Shown: positions 1-5,358, counted from the stretch's first letter. The stretch is DNA of 13,409 nt from Bacteroidota bacterium (GCA_023418315.1 JAEZZY010000025.1:1-13409), one strand, 5' to 3'. The notes: generated from the letters alone by a model not told the origin. A program made the numbers and translations.

Positions 1-31
1 CCCTCGAAACTTTGTACCTTCCACTTCAACT

Positions 32-60
32 AAAAAAAACAGCCTCCTATAATGAGGCTG
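32..60 (-). terminator. Rho-independent terminator closing the leftward cassette array
   Basis: A perfect 7-bp stem (CAGCCTC at 40-46 pairing with GAGGCTG at 54-60) with a 7-base loop is followed, in the minus-strand direction, by eight T residues (A-tract at 32-39 on the plus strand). The T-tract is only on the minus side, so it ends transcripts running leftward, which are those of the cassette genes. It lies about 70 bp beyond the last cassette boundary and so belongs to the flanking chromosome, not to a cassette. Confidence 0.75.
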
Positions 61-130
61 AAAATGCGTTTGTGAAGGTCAGTTTAGAGTAGTTGCATTT
101 TTAAGAAGGGGTTGTGCAACGGCTACCGAT

Positions 131-144
131 GTTATGCGGTCGGC
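131..144 (-). repeat. Terminal attC half-site (R'' box of cassette A)
   Basis: GTTATGCGGTCGGC on the plus strand is identical to the start of the attC right arm at 1115-1128, and the identity extends to 19 bases (131-149 against 1115-1133). Beyond it toward position 100 the conserved GGGTTTTGCG arm is missing and is replaced by unrelated sequence containing GTTGTGCAAC. The attC of cassette A is therefore truncated, or cassette A was joined here to a non-attC target. On the minus strand GCATAAC is followed 10 bases later by GTTGCAC, which could be a very short, degenerate partner box. Confidence 0.6.
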
Positions 145-635
145 TTTCTTGTTTGTCTTGATTTCCGTTTATCGTATTCACTTAAAAGTCTGTTTAGTAT
201 TTCTATCTTTTCACTGTCAACTGGTTCGGTTTGGCAAAGTTGGTCAACCATTATGTTGATGTCGTAAAATTGATTGTCAGTTGTGATTTTTCCTTTTTCT
301 ATGACTTTGTCAACTCGTTGAAAGTATGATTTAAAATTGTCTATGTCATAATTTGTTTTGTCTTGGAGATACTTATTAAACTTCAAGTCTCCTGTTTCTA
401 CCTGCATTTCTGTCAAGTCACGAAACCATTGTTTTAGCCTTGTCAGCCGACCCTTTTGATAATGTTCTTCTGTTTGTGTTTTAAGTCCTTTATAGTGTTC
501 CAAAGAGTCAAAGTCGGCAGTTTTGATTTGCATTTCCTTATTGTCAATGTAATAGTCAAGTGTCGCCAAAACTAAGTCCCGATACTTTTCAAGTTCTGCT
601 TGTTTTTCGTCCTTATTTAGTTTTCCTTCTAACAT
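132..635 (-). CDS. Hypothetical helical protein, second gene of cassette A
   Basis: A 167-residue protein of unknown function. It is rich in charged residues (Lys, Glu, Asp) and reads as mainly alpha-helical, with likely coiled-coil stretches near residues 1-35 and 135-160. There is no signal peptide, no membrane segment and no recognised motif. The start is ATG at 635-633, inside the end of the upstream zinc-ribbon gene (7-bp overlap), so the two are probably translationally coupled and may act together. Its TAA stop (134-132) lies inside the terminal recombination box: the last codons are written in the sequence shared with the end of cassette B, so the C-terminal residues KPTA are encoded by the attC end itself. 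I do not recognise the family. Confidence 0.7.
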   Translation of the reverse strand: MLEGKLNKDEKQAELEKYRDLVLATLDYYIDNKEMQIKTADFDSLEHYKGLKTQTEEHYQKGRLTRLKQWFRDLTEMQVETGDLKFNKYLQDKTNYDIDNFKSYFQRVDKVIEKGKITTDNQFYDINIMVDQLCQTEPVDSEKIEILNRLLSEYDKRKSRQTRKPTA

Positions 636-958
636 TTTCTTGCTTGGTGTTTATAGCGTTCTACAAATTCTTTTGCATCTCTGATGTTGTCAGGATAAGC
701 AACATAATTTTGATAAGAAGTTACTCCGTTTTTTGTCTCAACTTTTTCGTAAATGTGTTGAAAGTAAAAACCGTTGTCAATTAAGAACTTAACAGTTTCC
801 CATTTTTCGTCATCCGATTTTTTAGGCGGCCTAAACCTATGAGGCAAAAGTGCCATAGGTCTGCCACAATCAGGGCAATTAGCTTCCTTTCTGTCATTGA
901 AGTCAGTTCCTTGGCTAAATGATTTTTTACAGTCTAAACAAACTACTTTATGTCCCAT
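629..958 (-). CDS. Zinc-ribbon hypothetical protein, first gene of cassette A
   Basis: A 109-residue cytosolic protein. The first 40 residues form a zinc ribbon with two CxxC knuckles, C7-L-D-C10 and C28-P-D-C31, a likely four-Cys zinc site. A basic, proline-containing linker (RFRPPKK) follows, then a helical region (about 50-75, KWETVKFLIDNGFYF) and a C-terminal stretch ending in helices (IRDAKEFVERYKHQ). The ATG at 958 is 38 bases inside the cassette boundary, after a short A-rich leader shared with the other cassettes. It overlaps the following gene by 7 bp. Such ribbons occur in nucleic-acid-binding and rubredoxin-like proteins, but no specific function can be assigned; as the leading gene of a two-gene cassette it could partner the helical protein behind it. 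Confidence 0.75.
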   Translation of the reverse strand: MGHKVVCLDCKKSFSQGTDFNDRKEANCPDCGRPMALLPHRFRPPKKSDDEKWETVKFLIDNGFYFQHIYEKVETKNGVTSYQNYVAYPDNIRDAKEFVERYKHQARKC

Positions 959-986
959 TGTTTATGTTGTGGTGTCTTTTTAAGCT

Positions 987-1123
987 GCCGCATAACGGTT
1001 TCGGGCTTTGCGTTCGGGCGGGTTTTGGAGCACAAAACTGTCAACCAGCACCGAACTTGAATAAAAGCACAAAGCTCCAAGTTTGCACATCACCCCGCCT
1101 GACGCAAAACCCGTGTTATGCGG
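987..1123 (-). repeat. attC-like recombination site between cassettes A and B
   Basis: A 137-bp imperfect palindrome. The outer boxes are GCCGCATAAC (987-996) and GTTATGCGG (1115-1123). Just inside are complementary arms GGGCTTTGCGTTCGGGCGGG (about 1003-1022) and CCCGCCTGACGCAAAACCC (about 1094-1112), which pair with an unpaired base as in attC stems. A second inner stem is TTGGAGC / GCTCCAA. The centre (about 1035-1065) differs from that of the second site. Arms conserved with a variable centre, a length near that of Vibrio VCR sites, and a position just after the cassette B genes all fit an integron attC site. Candidate cleavage on the minus strand is G|TT at 996/995. Confidence 0.72.
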
Positions 1124-1155
1124 TCGGCTTTCTATTTCGGTCAGTTGTTTCATTG

Positions 1156-1365
1156 TCAATTACAGCAACTTGTTCCTGCCTGAATGGGTGGACATTTTAC
1201 TGTCCCGTAGCTACAATAAACGCAACAGTCGCCTTGTTTTGGCTTTAAAACTTTCTTGCAATTTTCACACTCGTAAAAGTATTGGCAAGCGTCTGTCGGC
1301 ATAGTTTCTTCTTTCTTATGTCCGCAGTCGGGGCAAGTGATTGTTGATTGTAGTATTATGTTCAT
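1156..1365 (-). CDS. GDCCVxC-domain small Cys-rich protein (mercury-associated)
   Basis: A 69-residue soluble protein with eleven cysteines: CPDC (11-14), C27, CENC (33-36), GDCCVYC (46-51), C58, and CC at 67-68. The GDCCVYCSYGTVKCPP block is the hallmark of the family named GDCCVxC domain-containing (seleno)protein, some members of which carry selenocysteine; here every position is ordinary Cys. The cysteines suggest metal binding, and linkage to merTP points to Hg(II) handling, but no reaction is established. The start ATG overlaps the merTP stop (ATGA), so the two are coupled. The TAA stop is about 28 bp before the attC box, placing both genes in one cassette. Confidence 0.82.
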   Translation of the reverse strand: MNIILQSTITCPDCGHKKEETMPTDACQYFYECENCKKVLKPKQGDCCVYCSYGTVKCPPIQAGTSCCN

Positions 1366-1964
1366 TTTATTTCTTTCTTGTCGGTTACTGAATAGCCTGT
1401 TTTTGCAATGGCTTTTTCTATTTCTTGAATGTCGGTTTTGGTCTTGTCAAACTCCACAATTGCGTTTCCGTTTTCGTATGAAACAGTCGTGTTAATTATT
1501 CCTGTCAATTTATTCACTTCGTGGTTTACGTGTTCTTCGCAACCTGTGCAAGTCATTCCGTTAATTGTAAATTCCGCAGTCTGAATGTTCGCTTGTTCGG
1601 TTACAATTGTTTGTTTCTCTGTCTTAGGGAAAAAGATATGTGCATAGGTCGGAAACGCAAGCATTAGTCCTGCAAAAACTGTCACGATACCTAAAAATTT
1701 CTTTGTCTGAATGAATGGTGTTTTTTCGGTCGTGTCGCAGTTGCAGTCCACTTGTTTCTGCGGTTTTAGTTTCTGATACCAAGCAAATCCAAGCACCAAA
1801 ACTGTCAAGCCGATTAAATACGGTCTTAATGGGTCAAGCCACGAAAAAGTCGAAGCAAGTCCACTTGTCCCCGCCAACAAAGTCAAAACAGGTGTAATAC
1901 AGCAAAGTGAAGCTGAAATTGCTGTCAAAAGTCCAAGTCCTGCGAGTTTATTTTCTGATTTCAT
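1362..1964 (-). CDS. Mercuric transport fusion protein MerTP
   Basis: A 200-residue inner-membrane protein that carries Hg(II) into the cytoplasm. The N-terminal MerT part has three predicted membrane helices (about 7-33, 46-65, 89-112) with the paired cysteines C21-C22 in helix one (SLCCITPVL) that accept mercury, and C74/C76 in the loop after helix two. The C-terminal part (about 128-196) is a MerP-like heavy-metal-associated domain with GMTCTGCEEH (C139, C142). MerT-MerP fusions of this length are common in Bacteroidota. Nothing resembling merA, merR or merB occurs in the window, so import is not coupled here to reduction; the enzyme must be elsewhere, or the transporter serves another metal. 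First gene of cassette B, overlapping the GDCCVxC gene by 4 bp. Confidence 0.88.
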   Translation of the reverse strand: MKSENKLAGLGLLTAISASLCCITPVLTLLAGTSGLASTFSWLDPLRPYLIGLTVLVLGFAWYQKLKPQKQVDCNCDTTEKTPFIQTKKFLGIVTVFAGLMLAFPTYAHIFFPKTEKQTIVTEQANIQTAEFTINGMTCTGCEEHVNHEVNKLTGIINTTVSYENGNAIVEFDKTKTDIQEIEKAIAKTGYSVTDKKEIK

Positions 1965-2004
1965 TTTCTATCTATCTGTTTGTTTCGGTGTCGTCTTCTA
2001 AGCT

Positions 2005-2142
2005 GCCGCATAACGTTTTTGGGCTTTGCGTTCGGGCGGGTTTCGGAGCACAAAGTTTCAATTTATTACTAAAGTTAATTAGAAGCACAAAGCTCCAATT
2101 TTGCACGTCAGCCCGCCTAACGCAAAACCCGTGTTATAGGGC
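2005..2142 (-). repeat. attC-like recombination site between cassettes B and C
   Basis: A 138-bp imperfect palindrome closely related to the site at 987-1123. The arm GGGCTTTGCGTTCGGGCGGG is identical in both; the opposite arm reads CCCGCCTAACGCAAAACCC. GGAGCACAAA and GCACAAAGCTCC are also shared. The centre (about 2056-2085) is AT-rich and unrelated to that of the other site. The outer boxes are GCCGCATAAC (2005-2014) and GTTATAGGGC (2133-2142), which do not pair fully with each other. Each instead pairs with the far end of its own cassette, as expected at a junction of two independently acquired cassettes. Confidence 0.74.
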
Positions 2143-2147
2143 GTTTT

Positions 2148-3092
2148 TTATTTCAGTTTAATTGTCTTAGCCAAGTTCTTAATTTCACTTAAGTTGGAAT
2201 CAAAGTCTGATTTTGCAATTCCTTGAATCGCAATTGCCTTGTCTTGGCCAGTAATAATTAAGATATAAATTAGACTACTTTTTCCTTGCATTTTACCATA
2301 TACCTCAACTTCGTAAGCAAGCTGTCCGTTTACATTTGCGGATGAAATGTTTTTAAATTCTTTGTCAGTTAATCCATATTTTTCAAGACTTGCCACCAAC
2401 ATTTCTGAAATGCTTTTTGCATTAATAGTTGGGTCTTTCGGCATTGTGGTGACTGTTATAAATGGTTCGTCATTAAACGATTGTTTGTCCCCGCCACCAA
2501 TAGAATACATAAACATACCAGACGCTGATTTAGAAAACTTGAAAATGGATTTACTTTCATCAAGAGTAAATGCAGCAGTTGCGAATGGATCGATTTTTAG
2601 ATTTTTGTCGTAGTAAATGGTCTTAATTGCACTTTGAATTTGTTCGCCTGTTTTGTCGTCAATTGATGGGTAAATAGCCATTATCATTGTCGAAAACGTT
2701 GTGTCACCAAAAACTATACTAATTGCTTTTGCGTTTTGGTCCCCCTGCATAAAAATATACTTTGCTGGAAACCCGTTAACTTTAAATTCTTTGTACTCAA
2801 ATACTTTTGCTCCTTTTTGCTCAAATGCCTCCTTACTAAATGTTGCTGCATTCGTGTAGTAGTTTCCGCCAACAAGGTCATAAATTTGAATTGCAGAATT
2901 GTCTCCCTTTTGTAGTCCAAGGAACGAAGTGGAAATTTTAAAACCTGCCGGTGGGACTAAATAAAGTCTTGAGCCTGGAATGTTGATGTGTTTATCTGTC
3001 TTAACATTGTCAATATCTTTCTTTTCTGTCTTTGTCTGTCCGCAAGCTGAAAGTGCTATACAGGTTAATAGTGTCAAAATAATTTTGTTCAT
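2148..3092 (-). CDS. Hypothetical lipoprotein, cargo of cassette C
   Basis: A 314-residue protein with a lipoprotein signal (hydrophobic residues 3-16, lipobox LSAC with Cys17), so probably anchored in the outer membrane or periplasmic face. The mature part is a mixed alpha/beta protein with two similar halves: PPAGFKIS (about 48-55) begins a segment with IQSAIKTIYY, and the second half (about 170-314) ends with LSEIKNLAKTIKLK. No catalytic motif is recognised. The ATG is 30 bp inside the cassette start, after the shared A-rich leader, and the stop lies 5 bp before the attC box. It is the cassette nearest the putative outside promoter, hence expected to be best transcribed. Function unknown. 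Confidence 0.75.
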   Translation of the reverse strand: MNKIILTLLTCIALSACGQTKTEKKDIDNVKTDKHINIPGSRLYLVPPAGFKISTSFLGLQKGDNSAIQIYDLVGGNYYTNAATFSKEAFEQKGAKVFEYKEFKVNGFPAKYIFMQGDQNAKAISIVFGDTTFSTMIMAIYPSIDDKTGEQIQSAIKTIYYDKNLKIDPFATAAFTLDESKSIFKFSKSASGMFMYSIGGGDKQSFNDEPFITVTTMPKDPTINAKSISEMLVASLEKYGLTDKEFKNISSANVNGQLAYEVEVYGKMQGKSSLIYILIITGQDKAIAIQGIAKSDFDSNLSEIKNLAKTIKLK

Positions 3093-3113
3093 CTTGTTGT
3101 CGTCTTTTAAAAT

Positions 3114-3123
3114 GCCCTATAAC
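3114..3123 (-). repeat. Outer boundary box of cassette C (R'-type half-site)
   Basis: GCCCTATAAC on the plus strand (GTTATAGGGC on the minus strand) is the start of cassette C and is the exact complement of the box ending the same cassette at 2133-2142. Outside it the conserved attC arm is absent and the sequence becomes AT-rich, so this end is joined to a non-attC sequence, as the first cassette is joined to attI in an integron. Confidence 0.62.
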
Positions 3124-3126
3124 ACC

Positions 3127-3134
3127 CAAATATA
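3127..3134 (-). promoter_or_regulatory. Candidate outside promoter for the cassette array (-7 box TATATTTG)
   Basis: Read on the minus strand, TATATTTG matches the Bacteroidota -7 consensus TAnnTTTG at every fixed position. It sits 4 bp outside the first cassette boundary and points into the array, so transcription would start close to the cassette edge. No convincing -33 TTTG is seen at the usual distance; the upstream sequence is merely AT-rich. Position and direction match the Pc promoter of an integron platform. Confidence 0.45.
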
Positions 3135-3297
3135 CGAAAGTTCCCTACTTTTAGAAGAATTTGAGCTTTTTAAAGAAAATACACTACAGCTACGGAATCT
3201 TTACTAATTTTAGCTTCGCATTTTATATAGAAAACCTAATTCCTTGGTTGGTTTCTATAATTAAATCTATACAAAACGCGCATTAAATTTTATACCT

Positions 3298-3426
3298 ATG
3301 GATCGTCAATTTTATCATTTTAGCTTTGGAACGCATCGCGATAAAAACGTCATTTGGATTCGTTTCGAAAAAGACTTCCAACGTATCAAAGAACTACGAG
3401 CCGCTTTCCCCTCCTTTCTCGTATAG
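3298..3426 (+). pseudogene. Truncated tyrosine recombinase, N-terminal fragment
   Basis: An open frame from ATG at 3298 gives 42 residues (MDRQFYHFSFGTHRDKNVIW...) and ends at TAG. The stretch NVIWIRFEKDFQRIKELR followed by AAFPS resembles the start of the N-terminal domain of Bacteroidota tyrosine-type site-specific recombinases, where a pattern like (I/W)IRF...LK...WS...WY leads into the SAM-like core-binding domain; this comparison is from memory. Family members are about 300-400 residues; here the frame stops before the expected WS/WY motif and nothing of the catalytic R-H-R-Y core follows, because the next gene begins 50 bp away. It is divergent from the cassette array, as intI is in integrons. 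Too short to be active; a chance ORF is the alternative. Confidence 0.5.
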
Positions 3427-3476
3427 AATATCTACCAAATCTCTTAAATAAGCAGTAACTTTTAGGGCAACATGTA

Positions 3477-3709
3477 TTACTTGTCCCATGGGAGCGTATC
3501 AATATGTTTCAACAGTGAAGTCCGCACTTCCTCTAACGAAATCCCCGTTTCCATTTTTTTTCAAACTCGTCCTCATTCTCCTCTGGCTCAGTAGAGATGC
3601 CGTTTTTTTTGAAAAATGCCCGTAATTCTTTGCCGTATTTCTCCAAATCAATGATTGCCACCTTTGCGTTGTTGATGGTCGTAACTGTTATGCCTGCTGC
3701 GTGTTCCAT
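3477..3709 (-). pseudogene. Small hypothetical gene with a one-base frameshift in an A8 run
   Basis: From ATG at 3709 the frame reads MEHAAGITVTTINN...VAIIDLEKYGKELRAFF...EDEFEKK and then soon hits a stop. Moving by one base at the run of eight A (3554-3561) continues it as METGISLEEVRTSLL...HIDTLPWDK and a TAA at 3479-3477. With one A restored it would encode about 77 residues. Both parts look like real protein, so a single-base loss, a sequencing error in the homopolymer, or programmed slippage would each explain it. No function is recognised; the size and acidic/helical make-up resemble small regulatory or antitoxin-like proteins, but that is only an impression. Confidence 0.6.
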
Positions 3710-3790
3710 ACTGTTGAGTTTTGGTAGTTACGAAGGTAATAATTTTTTGGCGGGAGCAGGCGGTTGGCAATTTACAGTGGGCAACTTTTT

Positions 3791-3831
3791 GTTTAGCCTG
3801 AGTCTCCCACAAGGGACTCGTGCATTAAGGA
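3791..3831 (+). repeat. Palindromic repeat, copy 1
   Basis: A 41-bp unit beginning GTTTAGCCTGAGTCTCC and ending GCATTAAGGA, with a GAGTC...GACTC hairpin around it. It is the direct counterpart of the unit at 3931-3971, differing at about five of 41 positions. Confidence 0.7.
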
Positions 3832-3878
3832 TAAGACAAGGAAAAAACCATGTTACTTTTTGAGTTGCTGCACACGTT

Positions 3879-3904
3879 GCGCAAGTCCCCTGCGGGAGAC
3901 TCGC
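3879..3904 (-). repeat. Palindromic repeat, copy 2 (inverted)
   Basis: The core of the same repeat in the opposite direction: the minus strand reads GCGAGTCTCCCGCAGGGGAC, then TTGCGC, matching the GAGTCTCC-GGGACTC core of copies 1 and 3. It lies midway between them, making a direct-inverted-direct trio like those of REP-type elements. Confidence 0.62.
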
Positions 3905-3930
3905 CCGGAACGGAAGGTGCAGCCTTTTCT

Positions 3931-3971
3931 GTTTAGCATGAGTCTCCTGCAAGGGACTCATGCGTTAAGGA
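3931..3971 (+). repeat. Palindromic repeat, copy 3
   Basis: The best-preserved copy: GCATGAGTC (3937-3945) and GACTCATGC (3955-3963) form a perfect 9-bp stem around TCCTGCAAGG. The trailing TTAAGGA matches copy 1. It starts exactly 140 bp after copy 1. There is no T-tract, so it is not a classical terminator. Confidence 0.72.
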
Positions 3972-4186
3972 ACATCAAAACGTTAATGTAATTTTTTAAA
4001 GACTACCGTTTTATCCTCATCGCACTTTTATAATACCCGTAGATTCAGTTTATTCCTCATAAAAATACTATACACAAGAAAATAGCTACCACATACAAGA
4101 AACAGGCTAAACACACTCTACCAAAACTGCAATATTGTTGTCTGTTTAACTCGGATAAAAATTTCATCATCTTAAATTGACATAAT
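3972..4186. other. AT-rich intergenic leader without a gene
   Basis: 215 bp between the palindromic repeats and the FN3 gene. No open frame with coding character and no RNA gene is seen. It presumably carries the promoter and 5' untranslated region of the secreted protein; TTG and AT-rich boxes occur near 4130-4160 but none fits the -33/-7 spacing well enough to call. Confidence 0.5.
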
Positions 4187-5341
4187 ATGAAAAAGAGAAA
4201 CTACATTTTACTTGTGTTGTTTTTTTCCTGCTTCCTCGTGAATGAGAAAAACGCCACGGCACAGTCTTGTTCCATAGCACCCAACCTGAACGCTACATGG
4301 ACATGCAACGCAGTGAGCTTGTTCTGGTCATCAAATCCGAACGCTGTTTTTTATGAATACAAATTAGATTCGGCGGGAGTTATTATAGCGCAGGATACCA
4401 CCTCTGCCACCAGTGCGTTCATCAGCGGATTATCGCCATCCACACTATATATAGGCTGGGTACGCTCTGTGTGTGGAGCAAATGACACTTCTGTCTGGAA
4501 CCCTTATACATTCACCACTATGCCTTGTGCTAATTGCGCCAATGCGCCAACACCTGCTGTGGCATGGGCTTGTAACTCCGTCAATTTTACATGGACGGCA
4601 AATACGAATGCTCTTGCTTATGAGTACAAATTAGACTCTGCGGGTGTTACGCTTTTTCAGGGCAGTACTACTGCCACCGGAGTAGCGCTTAGTCCTTTGA
4701 CGCAAATGACCCCATACATCGCTTCCGTACGTTCCATTTGCGGTGCCGGAGATACCTCTGCATGGGTTATCAGTACTTTCACCACATCACCCTGTGGCGC
4801 TTGTGTGGCGCCGGGGCCTATTACCGCGCTTGTACCTTCCTGCGACAGTGTCTTTTTTGGCTGGAATACGATGACAGGAAATGCCGGATATGAGTATGCC
4901 GTTACCTTGGATACCTTGTTGCCACAGCCTAATACATGGACTTCTACCACTAACGCTTATGGCTATCAGGGCGGATTATTCAGCGATACTACCTATTATA
5001 TTCAGGTGCGCAGCAATTGCGTAACTATGGGCTATTCATCCATCACCAAACTCGCCATCACTACTCCACCCTGTCCTACCGCCGGTATTCCTATAACTCC
5101 TGAAAAAAAACCTGTAATCTTATATCCCAACCCTGTGAATAATCAGCTAAACCTCATATTGGATAAACCCGATAAAAACGCCACCCTAGAAATCATGACT
5201 ATAGAGGGTAAAATCATTAAGCGCATGACCAACCTATCTGAGCATGAAAGCATCCATGTGCAAGGGTTGCCGGACGGAATGTACCTGCTGCGCTATAAGT
5301 ATGGCAGCCGGATAATTCACTATAAATTCAATAAGCTATAA
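4187..5341 (+). CDS. Secreted three-FN3 protein with T9SS C-terminal sorting domain
   Basis: A 384-residue exported protein. The signal peptide is at residues 1-26 (cleavage after ATAQ). Three fibronectin type III-like domains follow at about 29-113, 118-203 and 208-295, each starting with a Cys, a W/F-W core strand and a YEYKLDS-type strand and ending in FTT-x-PC. A proline linker leads to a type A T9SS sorting domain (about 308-384: ILYPNPVNNQ, LEIMTIEGKIIKRM, LPDGMYLLRY), which directs outer-membrane passage by the Por machinery and usually attachment to the surface. Domains one and two are near-copies also in DNA (4352-4380 and 4619-4647, 267 bp apart). Conserved Cys pairs may form disulfides. 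Probably an adhesin or matrix component; no enzymatic domain. A terminator 17 bp downstream makes it a single-gene unit. Confidence 0.88.
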   Translation: MKKRNYILLVLFFSCFLVNEKNATAQSCSIAPNLNATWTCNAVSLFWSSNPNAVFYEYKLDSAGVIIAQDTTSATSAFISGLSPSTLYIGWVRSVCGANDTSVWNPYTFTTMPCANCANAPTPAVAWACNSVNFTWTANTNALAYEYKLDSAGVTLFQGSTTATGVALSPLTQMTPYIASVRSICGAGDTSAWVISTFTTSPCGACVAPGPITALVPSCDSVFFGWNTMTGNAGYEYAVTLDTLLPQPNTWTSTTNAYGYQGGLFSDTTYYIQVRSNCVTMGYSSITKLAITTPPCPTAGIPITPEKKPVILYPNPVNNQLNLILDKPDKNATLEIMTIEGKIIKRMTNLSEHESIHVQGLPDGMYLLRYKYGSRIIHYKFNKL

Positions 5342-5358
5342 GCCTTATTTTCATCACC

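Larger units (their letters stand above)
131..3123 (-). mobile_element. Integron-like three-cassette array without complete integrase (CALIN-like)
   Basis: Three cassettes lie head to tail on the minus strand: C (about 2014-3122), B (about 996-2013) and A (about 131-995). Two complete attC-like sites separate them and half-sites bound both ends. Each cassette begins with G|TTATGCGGC (A, B) or G|TTATAGGGC (C) and its last gene is followed by the matching complement (CCGCATAAC or GCCCTATAAC). Complementarity follows the cassette and not the junction: at the B/C junction the flanking boxes belong to different sequences. Each cassette has one or two genes, all in the same direction, with very little spare sequence. 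Known integron cassettes have this layout (gene followed by attC, recombination between G and TT). No complete integrase is present; a possible N-terminal fragment is at 3298-3426. The outer boxes deviate from the RYYYAAC/GTTRRRY consensus at one or two positions, so a different tyrosine recombinase could be the mover. Confidence 0.72.

Noticed and set aside
919..1248. Plus-strand open frame of 109 codons running through the first attC-like site
   Set aside because: It crosses the recombination site and two minus-strand genes, has Cys/Leu-rich shadow composition, and a similar frame at 1907-2161 arises from the second copy of the site.
987..2142. The attC-like hairpins as transcription terminators
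   Set aside because: No T-tract follows the stems on either strand, the loops are long and variable, and the outer boxes fit recombination sites.
1156..3123. merA, merB or merR in the array
   Set aside because: No open frame in the window has reductase, lyase or MerR-type motifs; only MerTP and the GDCCVxC protein are mercury-linked.
3597..3863. Plus-strand open frame opposite the frameshifted gene
   Set aside because: It covers the antisense of better protein-like minus-strand sequence and ends inside the palindromic repeats.
3791..3971. CRISPR array
   Set aside because: Only three copies, one inverted, with unequal spacing and imperfect identity; REP-like palindromes fit better.
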